Of a stretch of DNA of 38,559 nt, positions 1 to 9,210 are shown piece after piece. Each line of letters starts with the position of its first letter. Position 1 is the first letter of the stretch. The stretch comes from Comamonadaceae bacterium PBBC2 (GTDB taxonomy: Bacteria; Pseudomonadota; Gammaproteobacteria; Burkholderiales; Burkholderiaceae_C), in assembly GCA_002255935.1 (NCBI GenBank), contig NKIO01000034.1:1-38559 (forward strand). Reading direction: 5' to 3'. Both the position numbers and the translations under genes were made by a program. The notes beneath the pieces were generated by a model. That model made no database searches. It was not told the origin of the DNA and saw only the letters and a program-made list of their open reading frames with translations.

Positions 1-1600
1 CGGCCCGGCCCACGGCCTCCATCGCCATGGCGCCGAACAGGTAGGGGATCAGGCCGCCGATGAACAGGCCGACGATCACCTTGGGGTCGCTGAGGTCGAA
101 GCTGACACTCATGCCCCGGCTTTCCAGCGAGTGGGTGTAGTCGGCAAACAGCACCAGCGCGGCCAGGCCGGCCGAGCCGATGGCATAGCCCTTGGTGACG
201 GCCTTGGTGGTGTTGCCCACGGCGTCCAGCGGGTCGGTGACGTCGCGCACGCTCTTGGGCAGTTCGGCCATCTCGGCAATGCCACCGGCGTTGTCGGTGA
301 TCGGGCCGTAGGCGTCCAGCGCCACCACGATGCCGGCCATGCTGAGCATGCTGGTGGCGGCAATGGCGATGCCGTACAGGCCACCCAGCGTGTAGGCCGC
401 CAGGATGGCCGCGCACACCATCAGCACAGGCCAGGCGGTGGAGCGCATGCTCACGCCCAGGCCGGCGATGATGTTGGTGCCGTGGCCGGTGGTGCTGGCC
501 TGCGCGATGTGCTTGACTGGCGGGTACTGCGTGCCGGTGTAGTACTCGGTGATCCACACCAGCGCGGCGGTGAGCACCAGGCCCACGGCGCAGGCGCCGA
601 AGAGGCGCATCTGCGTGCCGGCCCCCAGCGCGTCGTTGGGCATCACGGCCAGGGTGACGAAGTAGAACGCGATCAGCGACAGCACGCCGGCCACGGCCAG
701 GCCCTTGTACAGCGCCGGCATCACGTTCTTCATGCCCGGGCTGGCCTTGACGAAGCCGCAGCCGATGATGCTGGCGATGATGCTGACGCCGCCCAGCAGC
801 AGCGGGTAGATCACCGCGGCCATCGGTGCGCTGGCCACCATCAGCGCGCCCAACGACATGGTGGCGATCAGCGTCACGGCATAGGTCTCGAACAGGTCGG
901 CGGCCATGCCGGCGCAGTCGCCCACGTTGTCGCCCACGTTGTCGGCGATCACCGCTGGGTTACGCGGGTCGTCTTCGGGAATGCCGGCTTCGACTTTGCC
1001 CACCAGGTCGGCGCCTACGTCAGCGCCTTTGGTGAAGATGCCGCCGCCCAAACGCGCAAAGATCGAGATCAGCGAAGACCCGAAAGCAAAGCCGATCAGC
1101 GGGTTGAGCAAAGTGGCCAGGTTTTTGTCAGGCGTCAGGTTGCCATTGCCCGTGAGGAACCAAAAGAAACCGGTCACCCCCAACAAACCCAGACCCACCA
1201 CCAGCATGCCGGTGATGGCGCCGCCACGAAATGCCACGTCCAATGCGGGGCCAATGCCCTTGGTGGCGGCTTGAGCGGTGCGGACATTGGCGCGAACGGA
1301 CACGTTCATGCCGATGAAACCGCAAGCACCCGAAAGCACTGCGCCGATGACAAAACCGACGGCTGTGACACCGTCCAGGAACACACCCATCAAGACCGCC
1401 AACACCACGCCGACGACGGCGATGGTTTTGTACTGGCGAGCCAGATAAGCGGCCGCGCCAGCCTGAATGGCGGCTGAGATTTCCTGCATCCGGGCATTGC
1501 CGGCATCTTGAGAAAGGATCCACCCTCGGGCCCAAATGCCGTAGGCCACGGCGATGAGTCCACAAACGAGCGCCAAAATCAGCGCTGATTGACCTGTCAT
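1..1600 (-). CDS. hppA: Membrane-bound proton-translocating pyrophosphatase (3' end outside window)
   Basis: Integral membrane enzyme that couples hydrolysis of pyrophosphate to ion export from the cytoplasm. About 533 codons are visible, from the ATG at 1600-1598 to the window edge, so the last part of the gene is missing. Translation gives a hydrophobic N-terminus ([17 protein letters not shown]), then the substrate loop with [11 protein letters not shown] and [19 protein letters not shown], and later STTGHGTN and [19 protein letters not shown]. These are family hallmarks. The Lys in GNTTKA (about residue 466) is the residue that in this family marks K+-independent, H+-pumping enzymes; K+-dependent members have Ala there. 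The start is preceded by GAGGAG. It is divergent from the soluble pyrophosphatase ppa, with 219 bp between the starts. No frameshift is seen. Confidence 0.96.
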   Translation of the reverse strand, partial: MTGQSALILALVCGLIAVAYGIWARGWILSQDAGNARMQEISAAIQAGAAAYLARQYKTIAVVGVVLAVLMGVFLDGVTAVGFVIGAVLSGACGFIGMNVSVRANVRTAQAATKGIGPALDVAFRGGAITGMLVVGLGLLGVTGFFWFLTGNGNLTPDKNLATLLNPLIGFAFGSSLISIFARLGGGIFTKGADVGADLVGKVEAGIPEDDPRNPAVIADNVGDNVGDCAGMAADLFETYAVTLIATMSLGALMVASAPMAAVIYPLLLGGVSIIASIIGCGFVKASPGMKNVMPALYKGLAVAGVLSLIAFYFVTLAVMPNDALGAGTQMRLFGACAVGLVLTAALVWITEYYTGTQYPPVKHIAQASTTGHGTNIIAGLGVSMRSTAWPVLMVCAAILAAYTLGGLYGIAIAATSMLSMAGIVVALDAYGPITDNAGGIAEMAELPKSVRDVTDPLDAVGNTTKAVTKGYAIGSAGLAALVLFADYTHSLESRGMSVSFDLSDPKVIVGLFIGGLIPYLFGAMAMEAVGRA

Positions 1601-1631
1601 GTTCTTGCTCCTCGAAATGTTGTCGCTGAAA

Positions 1632-1669
1632 GGGGACGCAACGCTTTGGAGGTGTCCCCACGGCGTTGC
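1632..1669 (-). promoter_or_regulatory. Interlocking inverted repeats in the hppA leader
   Basis: Two perfect inverted repeats interleave: GGGGAC at 1632-1637 with GTCCCC at 1654-1659, and GCAACGC at 1638-1644 with GCGTTGC at 1663-1669. The order a-b-a'-b' means RNA could form either hairpin, but not both as simple hairpins; a pseudoknot is also conceivable. The element lies 32 to 69 bases upstream of the hppA start on the hppA sense strand. The strand and function are inferred; I do not recognise a known riboswitch class. Confidence 0.45.
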
Positions 1670-1819
1670 TTCCTCGTTCAGCGGTAAACCGAGAAACGAT
1701 TGGCCAACACCCCATTAAAGAGGGATCGGGTGTCAGGGCGCAAGGCCTGTGCAAGTAAAATCGGGGTTAATCCCTAGCGATTCCCATTTCCTTTAACTTT
1801 TTACAAAGAGACCCGAAAG

Positions 1820-2350
1820 ATGTCCCTCGACAACGTCACCCCTGGCTCCAAAGTGCCTGAGTCTTTCAACGTCATCATCGAAATCCCGATGAACGCTGAC
1901 CCGATCAAGTACGAAGTGGACAAGGAAACCGGCGCCATTTTTGTGGACCGTTTCATGGGAACGGCCATGCACTACCCCACCAACTACGGTTACGTGCCCA
2001 AGACCATTGCCGGTGATGGCGACCCAGTTGACGTGTTGGTGATCACGCCTTTCCCATTGATCCCAGGTGTTGTGGTGCCTTGCCGCGCCATCGGTATCTT
2101 GAAGATGGAAGACGAAGGCGGCGTGGACGGCAAAGTCTTGGCCGTGCCTGTCGACAAAATTTTGCCCATCTACACCCACTGGCAAAAGCCCGAGGACATG
2201 AACCAGTTGCGTCTGTCCCAAATCGCGCATTTCTTCGAGCACTACAAAGATCTGGAACCTGGCAAATGGGTCAAGATCTTGGGCTGGGAAGGCAAAGACG
2301 CTGCACACCAGGAAATCCTGGACGGTATCGCCAACTACAACAAGGCTTGA
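1820..2350 (+). CDS. ppa: Inorganic pyrophosphatase (soluble, family I)
   Basis: Cytoplasmic Mg2+-dependent enzyme that splits pyrophosphate to two phosphates and so pulls biosynthetic reactions forward. The 176-residue product has the usual length for bacterial family I enzymes. The signature DGDPVDVL is present, with the metal-binding aspartates at D66, D68 and D71, as are YEVDKETG and [13 protein letters not shown] at 1820 follows a GAGAC/GAAAG stretch. It is transcribed alone: the divergent neighbour is the membrane pyrophosphatase, and a hairpin terminator lies 40 bp after the stop. Confidence 0.98.
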   Translation: MSLDNVTPGSKVPESFNVIIEIPMNADPIKYEVDKETGAIFVDRFMGTAMHYPTNYGYVPKTIAGDGDPVDVLVITPFPLIPGVVVPCRAIGILKMEDEGGVDGKVLAVPVDKILPIYTHWQKPEDMNQLRLSQIAHFFEHYKDLEPGKWVKILGWEGKDAAHQEILDGIANYNKA

Positions 2351-2390
2351 TGCCTTTCAGCTTCAGGGCGCCAAGCCCTAAGCAGCCCCC

Positions 2391-2425
2391 AATGCCTGCA
2401 CGGTTCGCCTTGGAGGCATTTTTTT
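2391..2425 (+). terminator. Rho-independent terminator of ppa
   Basis: AATGCCT (2391-2397) pairs with AGGCATT (2414-2420) and is followed by five T residues on the plus strand. The T run exists only in the ppa direction; it touches the stop codon of the convergent gene on the minus strand. Confidence 0.7.
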
Positions 2426-3591
2426 CAGCCCTTCTTCAGAGGGGAGTGCGCTTGCAATTCGTCCATGTAATGGGACACACCTTGTGATTCACGCGCCAGA
2501 TAACGCTCAACCGCGTCAGAAAAGTCTGGGTGCGCTAGCCAATGGGCGCTGTGCGTGGGGGTGGGCAACAACGCCCGCGCCATTTTGTGCTCGCCTTGCG
2601 CGCCTCCTTCAAAACGTTTCACCCCTTGCGCGATGCACCACGCAATGGGCTGGTAATAACAAGCCTCAAAGTGCAGGCAGTCCACCCGCGCCAAGGCCCC
2701 CCAATAGCGGCCGTAGGCCACATCGGGCTGGCCCTGAGCGTCTAGGCGCAATCCGATCAAACTGATGCCAATGGCTTGTGAGCCGTGTTCGGCCACAAAG
2801 AGCAGCCAGTTTTCGGGCATGTCTTTTTGCATGGCCTCGAAAAAACCGGGTTGCAGGTAGGGCGGGTTGCCGTGTTCCCAATAGGTCTGCTGGTAGCAAC
2901 GCTCCAGCAAGGCCCAGTCATCGGCTTGCATGTCAGGGCCTCGCATGGCGCGAAACGTCACGCCAGCTTCTTGGACTTTGCGCCGCTCCTGTCGGATTTT
3001 TTTGCGCTTTTCCTGGTTCAGGCTGCCCAAGAAGTCATCGAAGTCACGCCAGCCCTGGTTTTGCCAGTGAAACTGCACCTGGCTGCGTTCGAGCATGCCC
3101 GCTTGTTGGCAGGCTTTGAGGTCGTCGTCACTGGCAAACAAAATGTGCAAGGAGGGCAGTTCTTGCACTTCGCACCATTGGCGCAGGGCACCCAGCAGGG
3201 CTTGCCGCGCCTGGGGCGATTCCGCCAGCAAGCGAGAGCCTGGCACAGGCGTGAATGGGCAGGCCACCAAGGCCTTGGGGTAATAAGCCAGGCCATGGCG
3301 TTCGTAAGCATCGGCCCAGGCAAAGTCGAACACGTATTCGCCGCGGGAATGGGTTTTCAGATAAACCGCACACGCCGCTGCCAGCGTATCGCCCTTGGCG
3401 CTGGCTTGCCACAGGGTGATGACCCTCAAGGTCCAACCGGTCTCGGGGCAGGCGGAGCCGCTGCGCTGCATGGCCGACAAATAGGCGTGGCGCATGAAAG
3501 GAGTGGGGGCGTCTTGAATGGCCAGCAAAGCGTCCCAAGCGCAGGCGTCGATGGCATCCAGATCATCGAGCACCCGGATGACATAATTCAT
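2425..3591 (-). CDS. FemAB-like / GNAT-fold protein of the DUF482 family
   Basis: Protein of about 388 residues of the family often labelled 'peptidogalycan biosynthesis protein' (DUF482), which has an acetyltransferase-like double fold related to FemAB. Family traits visible are PTPFMRHAYLSAMQRSGS near the N-terminus, LNQEKRKKIRQERRKV in the middle, and FEGGAQGEHKMARALLP near the C-terminus. The substrate is not established for the family, and a role in cell-wall or amino-acyl transfer is only a guess from the fold. I prefer the ATG at 3591 (MNYVIRVL), which has AAGAAGTGAG upstream; an in-frame ATG lies five codons earlier. The start is only about 20 bp from the divergent nadE start, so each promoter must lie inside the other gene's 5' end. 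Confidence 0.85.
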   Translation of the reverse strand: MNYVIRVLDDLDAIDACAWDALLAIQDAPTPFMRHAYLSAMQRSGSACPETGWTLRVITLWQASAKGDTLAAACAVYLKTHSRGEYVFDFAWADAYERHGLAYYPKALVACPFTPVPGSRLLAESPQARQALLGALRQWCEVQELPSLHILFASDDDLKACQQAGMLERSQVQFHWQNQGWRDFDDFLGSLNQEKRKKIRQERRKVQEAGVTFRAMRGPDMQADDWALLERCYQQTYWEHGNPPYLQPGFFEAMQKDMPENWLLFVAEHGSQAIGISLIGLRLDAQGQPDVAYGRYWGALARVDCLHFEACYYQPIAWCIAQGVKRFEGGAQGEHKMARALLPTPTHSAHWLAHPDFSDAVERYLARESQGVSHYMDELQAHSPLKKG

Positions 3592-3610
3592 GCTCACTTC
3601 TTGCACCTGT

Positions 3611-5644
<2,034 letters not shown>

Positions 5645-5650
5645 TTTGAT

Positions 5651-5678
5651 CCGGCGTGGCAGGTGGGCCACACACCGG
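5651..5678 (+). terminator. Possible weak terminator between glnB and the LOG-family gene
   Basis: A stem of CCGG (5651-5654) plus GTGGC (5656-5660) pairs with GCCAC (5667-5671) plus CCGG (5675-5678), with small internal mismatches. The tail is poor in T (GTCCATCTTTT). It sits in the 44 bp gap between two convergent genes, where a terminator is expected. Confidence 0.35.
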
Positions 5679-5688
5679 GTCCATCTTT

Positions 5689-6276
5689 TCAGATCAGCTC
5701 TGTGCGAGAAGGAAGACTCAAACCGGATTGCTCCACCAGCGAGGTCAGCAATGCCGTGGCATCTCTTTGAACGCTGACCAACTCGTTTTGCCACTGACCC
5801 ATGAAGTCGTGGCGAACGACTTGGGCAATGAAAGCCGTCAAGCCATCGTAGTAGCCATGGCAATTGAGGATGCCAATGGGCTTGTCGTGGTAGCCCAGTT
5901 GGCGCCAAGTCCAAACTTCAAACAGCTCTTCGAAGGTGCCGATGCCGCCAGGCAGAGCCAAGAAAGCATCGGCCCGCTCGGCCATCATCCGTTTGCGCTC
6001 GTGCATGGTGTCCACCACATGCAACTCGGTCAGGCCGTGGTGTGCCCATTCTTTTTCGACCAAGGCGCTGGGGATGATGCCCACCACTTGACCACCCGCG
6101 GCCAGCGTGGACTGGGCCACGATGCCCATCAGGCCATTGCGACCCCCTCCGTAAACCAACTGGCCGCCATGCGACCCGATCCACTGGCCCACTTGGCGGG
6201 CGACTTCGGCAAAGCGCGGATCGTCTCCTGGACGGGAGCCGCAATACACGCAGATGGAAAAATGAGGGGTCGGCAT
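5689..6276 (-). CDS. LOG-family protein (cytokinin riboside 5'-monophosphate phosphoribohydrolase type, TIGR00730)
   Basis: Rossmann-fold nucleotide hydrolase of 195 residues. Members of this family release a free base from nucleoside 5'-monophosphates; in bacteria the true substrate is often uncertain. Hallmarks are CVYCGSRPG near the N-terminus, GGGRNGLMG in the first third, ERKRMM, and the phosphoribohydrolase signature PGGIGTFEE. I take the ATG at 6276 (MPTPHFSICVYCGS); the frame is open for another 19 codons upstream but reads into dgkA and matches nothing in the family. It starts 8 bp after the dgkA stop, so it is the last gene of the minus-strand run that begins with the sigma factor or RDD gene. 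Confidence 0.9.
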   Translation of the reverse strand: MPTPHFSICVYCGSRPGDDPRFAEVARQVGQWIGSHGGQLVYGGGRNGLMGIVAQSTLAAGGQVVGIIPSALVEKEWAHHGLTELHVVDTMHERKRMMAERADAFLALPGGIGTFEELFEVWTWRQLGYHDKPIGILNCHGYYDGLTAFIAQVVRHDFMGQWQNELVSVQRDATALLTSLVEQSGLSLPSRTELI

Positions 6277-6284
6277 TGCTCGGT

Positions 6285-6689
6285 TCAGCCCACCAAGATG
6301 GGCTTGAGCGCGGCCGCCCAAATGCCCAGGCACAAGAGCAGGCTCAGCAAGACGGCGGCGCTGCCCATGTCCTTGGCCCGTTTGGACAGGTCATGCCATT
6401 CGGGCCCGATCCGGTCGATGGCCGATTCCACGCTGGTGTTGAGCAATTCAACGATCATGACCAGCAATACCGATCCGGCCAAGAGGGCGGTTTCCACCCA
6501 GCTTTGCCCCAGCCAATAGGCCAAGGGCAGCATCACGACAGCCGCCAAAGCTTCTTGCCGAAAGGCGGTTTCATACCAGCCTGCTTTCAGGCCTTGGATT
6601 GAATACCCGCCGGCATGAAGCACTCGGCTCAGACCTTTGCGGGCTTTTTGTGGGTTGACGGGCTCTTGGGACGTTGGGTTTTCAGACAT
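6285..6689 (-). CDS. dgkA: Diacylglycerol kinase (prokaryotic, integral membrane)
   Basis: Small inner-membrane enzyme that phosphorylates diacylglycerol to phosphatidic acid, recycling lipid released during envelope synthesis. It has 134 residues with a soluble N-terminus and three membrane segments. Family signature residues are FRQEALAAVVMLPLA and VELLNTSVESAIDRIGPEWH, followed by SKRAKDMGSAAV. I use the ATG at 6689 (MSENPTSQEPV); the 15 codons upstream lie over the end of the RDD gene and do not look like coding sequence. There is an 11 bp gap after the RDD gene and 8 bp before the LOG gene, so all three are likely on one transcript. Confidence 0.93.
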   Translation of the reverse strand: MSENPTSQEPVNPQKARKGLSRVLHAGGYSIQGLKAGWYETAFRQEALAAVVMLPLAYWLGQSWVETALLAGSVLLVMIVELLNTSVESAIDRIGPEWHDLSKRAKDMGSAAVLLSLLLCLGIWAAALKPILVG

Positions 6690-6700
6690 GGAAAAAAGCT

Positions 6701-7210
6701 TTATTGGGCGGAAATCAGGCGGGTGCCCGCCCATGCATCATGCCAAAACTGGTCCTGGGGGTGAAAACGACTGAGCAAGGCCCAGACCGCCACCCACCCC
6801 AAGGTGATGACGCCCACTTCGAGGGCTGGCAAAGCAAAGGGGTAAGTGATGAGCAGGGGCGGCAAGAACCAAAACCAACTCAGCAGATACCGCAGCAGGG
6901 CGCGGCTTTGGGTGAGCGGCAGCCCTTGCGAGTCCACAGCGCGGATGTGCCAAGTTTTCATCGCCAGGGTTTGGCCCCGCGACCAAAACCAGGTGAAGTA
7001 AATGCCCAGAATCAAGAACACAAAGGCTTGCAAGCCAGGACGGTGATCCATGGCGTGCCGGGTTTGGCTGAGGGCGCTGAAGAGATAACCAGAAATGAAA
7101 ACAACACCAAACAGCAGCATGCCTTCATAGAGCCAGCAAGCCATTCTTCGTTTCAGGGAGGGGGCGCGCAAATTTGTGGGGACGGTTGTCCCAGAAGCTG
7201 ACTTCTTCAA
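6701..7210 (-). CDS. RDD family membrane protein
   Basis: Membrane protein of 169 residues with the RDD domain, whose general function is poorly known (some members act in ion exchange). The Arg/Asp signature region is LKRRMACWLYEG at about 18-30 in the first helix, and the second conserved block is GQTLAMKTWHIRAVDSQG. Four hydrophobic segments are visible. The start codon is TTG at 7210, which overlaps the stop of the preceding DUF3106 gene (TTGA), with AAGG upstream, so translation is probably coupled. Fourth gene of the sigma-factor cassette. Confidence 0.85.
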   Translation of the reverse strand: MKKSASGTTVPTNLRAPSLKRRMACWLYEGMLLFGVVFISGYLFSALSQTRHAMDHRPGLQAFVFLILGIYFTWFWSRGQTLAMKTWHIRAVDSQGLPLTQSRALLRYLLSWFWFLPPLLITYPFALPALEVGVITLGWVAVWALLSRFHPQDQFWHDAWAGTRLISAQ

Positions 7211-7887
7211 GAGGATGAGCCTTCAGTGTGCGACACGGGGCCAGTAGGGGCAGGCAATTCAACCGTTTTGGGGGCTTGGGGCAAGAGGGTTTTGCGGTCC
7301 AGGGGCTGAGCACTGGCGGCCGGGCGGGTGATGTCCTTGGCGCTGTCGATGGTGCGTGTGGCAGGAGCGACCAGGCGAACCGCGTCTGCGGGCTTGGAGA
7401 TGGTGGCTGCGCTTTTGGCCGGTGCTGGAGTGCCTACCGCGAGCGTGCGCTTGTCTTCAGCAGACAAGGCTTGGTAGGCTTCCCATTTGGCTTTTTTGTC
7501 CTCTTTGGGCAGGCTTTGGACGGCGTTGAAGTTGAACCGGGCTTGGTTGCGCTGCTGAGGGCTCAGGGCCACCCAATCGGCCATGCGGGTGTGCATGGTG
7601 GCTTGCTCACTGGCAGGCCATTGAGAGAAATTTTGCGAAATGGCCAGCCATTTGCTTTGCTGCTGCGGGGTCAATTGTCCCCATTGACTGGCCAAAGGTG
7701 AGAGCGCCTTTTTTTGCTGTGGCGTCAATTGTTGCCAGCTGCTGGCCGAAAACAGGACAGGGGCGGGCGCTGTAGAGCTGGCGGATGATTGCGCTGTGGC
7801 CGTGACCAACCATGCGCCCAAGAGCATGCCGCAACCCAGCAGGCGCAGGGTCGCCCAAGACCGTGAAAGTCGATGGATCTCAGTCAT
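7207..7887 (-). CDS. DUF3106 protein, predicted periplasmic
   Basis: Protein of about 226 residues with no known function. The N-terminus (MTEIHRLSRSWATLRLLGCGMLLGAWLVTATAQS) is a typical signal peptide with cleavage near residue 34. The middle holds repeated helical motifs with the rhythm 'W..L.P.Q...L..L...W..L.P.Q...W' at about 50-130 (for example WQQLTPQQKKAL and WGQLTPQQQSKW), the DUF3106 pattern. The C-terminal third is Ala/Pro/Lys/Thr-rich and looks disordered. The ATG at 7887 overlaps the DUF3619 stop by 8 bp; an in-frame GTG three codons earlier is an alternative. Helix-rich periplasmic repeats suggest a sensor or chaperone-like partner in an envelope pathway; that is inference. Confidence 0.8.
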   Translation of the reverse strand: MTEIHRLSRSWATLRLLGCGMLLGAWLVTATAQSSASSTAPAPVLFSASSWQQLTPQQKKALSPLASQWGQLTPQQQSKWLAISQNFSQWPASEQATMHTRMADWVALSPQQRNQARFNFNAVQSLPKEDKKAKWEAYQALSAEDKRTLAVGTPAPAKSAATISKPADAVRLVAPATRTIDSAKDITRPAASAQPLDRKTLLPQAPKTVELPAPTGPVSHTEGSSS

Positions 7888-8326
7888 TCTTGGCACTGTC
7901 GCTGAGCCCTTGTTTCAAGAATTTGACAAAACCCGCATCGGCATAAGCATCTGGGGGCAATTCATCGGTGAGCAAAGCCGAGTCAATGGCAGCCAACTCG
8001 TTGGTGCGGTTGTCCTGTTGGATCCACTGGATCGCGCCCAGTCCAATGACCAAGGCCAGAACAGGCATGGCAGACGCCAAAAAGCTCCAGAGGTTCAAGC
8101 CCTCGTCACCGGAGCCGGTCAAGGTGCCGTTGCCGTTGATTTGTGTGTTTTTGGCAAATCCCAGTTGCACGGCGGGCTTGCGTTGCGCCATGGCCAGGTG
8201 GCGGGCCACCCGCAAGCGTTCGGAAATGTCGTGCGGTAGGGCTGGCGCAGCCAAGCTCAGTTGGGCAGAAAGTTGTCGGCCCAAGCGGTCCATGTTCATT
8301 TCTGCTGCGGTTTTTTGGTTTTTCAT
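7880..8326 (-). CDS. DUF3619 protein, single-pass membrane protein (candidate anti-sigma factor)
   Basis: Protein of 148 residues. The N-terminal 90 residues are soluble (NMDRLGRQLSAQLSLAAPAL, then ISERLRVARHLAMAQRK). A single membrane helix lies at about 93-114 (LWSFLASAMPVLALVIGLGA), followed by an acidic tail of about 35 residues with LPPDAYADAGFVKFL. This topology, cytoplasmic domain, one helix and short periplasmic tail, is what anti-sigma factors look like, and the ATG overlaps the stop of the sigma-factor gene (ATGA). No sequence motif of a known anti-sigma family is visible, so the role rests on context and topology. Confidence 0.82.
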   Translation of the reverse strand: MKNQKTAAEMNMDRLGRQLSAQLSLAAPALPHDISERLRVARHLAMAQRKPAVQLGFAKNTQINGNGTLTGSGDEGLNLWSFLASAMPVLALVIGLGAIQWIQQDNRTNELAAIDSALLTDELPPDAYADAGFVKFLKQGLSDSAKND

Positions 8327-8886
8327 GGTCTCAATCCCTGGTTTTCCAAAGTTTGACTCAGCGCCTGAATGGCCCGAGAACAATGGGTTTTGACGCTGCC
8401 TTCTGAGCAGCCCATCACGGCCGCGGTCTCTGCCACGTCCAACTCCTCCCAATAACGCAGCAGGAAGGCTTCCCGTTGACGTGCAGGCAAGGTCATGATG
8501 GCACTTTCGATGTGTTCGAGGGTTTGTACCCTGCCAATCCACTGTTCTGCACTCTCGGCGCCGGCCTCCTGGCTGTTGGCATTGACTTCCAGCAGGTCAA
8601 AATCCCCGCCGCCATCGTCCGAGTCAAAGTCGCTCAGGTTAGAAAAAAGGGCATTTTTGGTTTTTTGCCTGCGAAACCAGTCCAAAACCGTGTTGGACAG
8701 AATGCGCTGGAACAACAAGGGCAATTCGGCCAATGGCTTGTCTGCGTAATTGGTGCACAGCTTGATCATGCTGTCCTGGAGTATGTCCAAGGCCGCATCT
8801 TCGTCCCGCACATGGTAGAAGGCGCGTTTGAACGCCTTCTTTTCCACGTTTTTCAGAAAATCTGAAAGTTCTGAGTCGGATGCCAA
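8323..8886 (-). CDS. ECF-type RNA polymerase sigma factor
   Basis: Sigma-70 family protein of 187 residues with region 2 at about 15-75 (DEDAALDILQDSMIKL, then LPLLFQRILSNTVLDWFRRQK) and region 4 at about 130-180 (LPARQREAFLLRYWEELDVAETAAVMGCSEGSVKTHCSRA, a helix-turn-helix). The linker between them is long and acidic (SDFDSDDGGGDFD). The frame opens only three codons upstream, so the start must be the TTG at 8886 (MASDSELSDFLK, which agrees with the family) or a rarer codon. It is the first gene of an overlapping set with DUF3619, DUF3106 and RDD, and is divergent from ilvB. Confidence 0.92.
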   Translation of the reverse strand: MASDSELSDFLKNVEKKAFKRAFYHVRDEDAALDILQDSMIKLCTNYADKPLAELPLLFQRILSNTVLDWFRRQKTKNALFSNLSDFDSDDGGGDFDLLEVNANSQEAGAESAEQWIGRVQTLEHIESAIMTLPARQREAFLLRYWEELDVAETAAVMGCSEGSVKTHCSRAIQALSQTLENQGLRP

Positions 8887-9210
8887 AATTATTCAGCCTT
8901 CGCACTGACGAGGCCGTTGCCTGTTTGTAATGAAAGAGCATGCATCGCCGCTGGGTGGGCCTTGCATGAAGACGAAGCGATTATGTCACCGGGCGGGTCA
9001 GGCTTTGCGTGAATCCCCAGCGTTTTTGGAAACCAGCTGTACAAATGCGATAATGCGCGATTGCAATTGAAAAAAAGCAAACGGATCACCGTCCGGCACT
9101 TTTACAGTTTGGTGCCCATGTCGGTGGTCTCAAGTCCCAAAGCCACTTCAAAAGAGTCGAGCCCAGGGGCACCCAAGGTTTTTCGTTAGAGAAATTCACA
9201 AAGGTTGAAT
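8887..9210. other. Intergenic region between the sigma-factor gene and ilvB
   Basis: No gene seen in these 324 bp. It holds a good promoter facing ilvB (9026-9054) and a leader of about 150 bases with a loose inverted repeat, GGTGCCC at 9111-9117 and GGGCACC at 9167-9173. I found no leader peptide rich in Leu, Val or Ile codons and no T-run terminator, so an ilv attenuator is not supported. The promoter of the sigma-factor operon must also be here but I could not place it. Confidence 0.6.
9026..9054 (+). promoter_or_regulatory. Sigma-70 promoter of ilvBHC
   Basis: A -35 box TTGGAA (9026-9031), spacer of exactly 17, and a -10 box GATAAT (9049-9054) preceded by TGC, an extended -10. Transcription would start near 9061, leaving a leader of about 150 bases before the ilvB ATG. 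Confidence 0.65.

Noticed and set aside
131-1477. Long plus-strand open frame over the start of the window, rich in His, Gly and Gln
   Set aside because: It is antisense to hppA, whose minus-strand translation has every pyrophosphatase motif.
8889-9089. A 66-codon minus-strand frame upstream of the sigma factor
   Set aside because: No family resemblance, no ribosome site, and it covers the ilv promoter; likely chance.
9118-9189. A 23-codon open frame (starting MSVVSSPKA) in the ilvB leader
   Set aside because: It has only three Val and no Leu or Ile codons, no ribosome site and no terminator after it, so it is not a credible ilv leader peptide.
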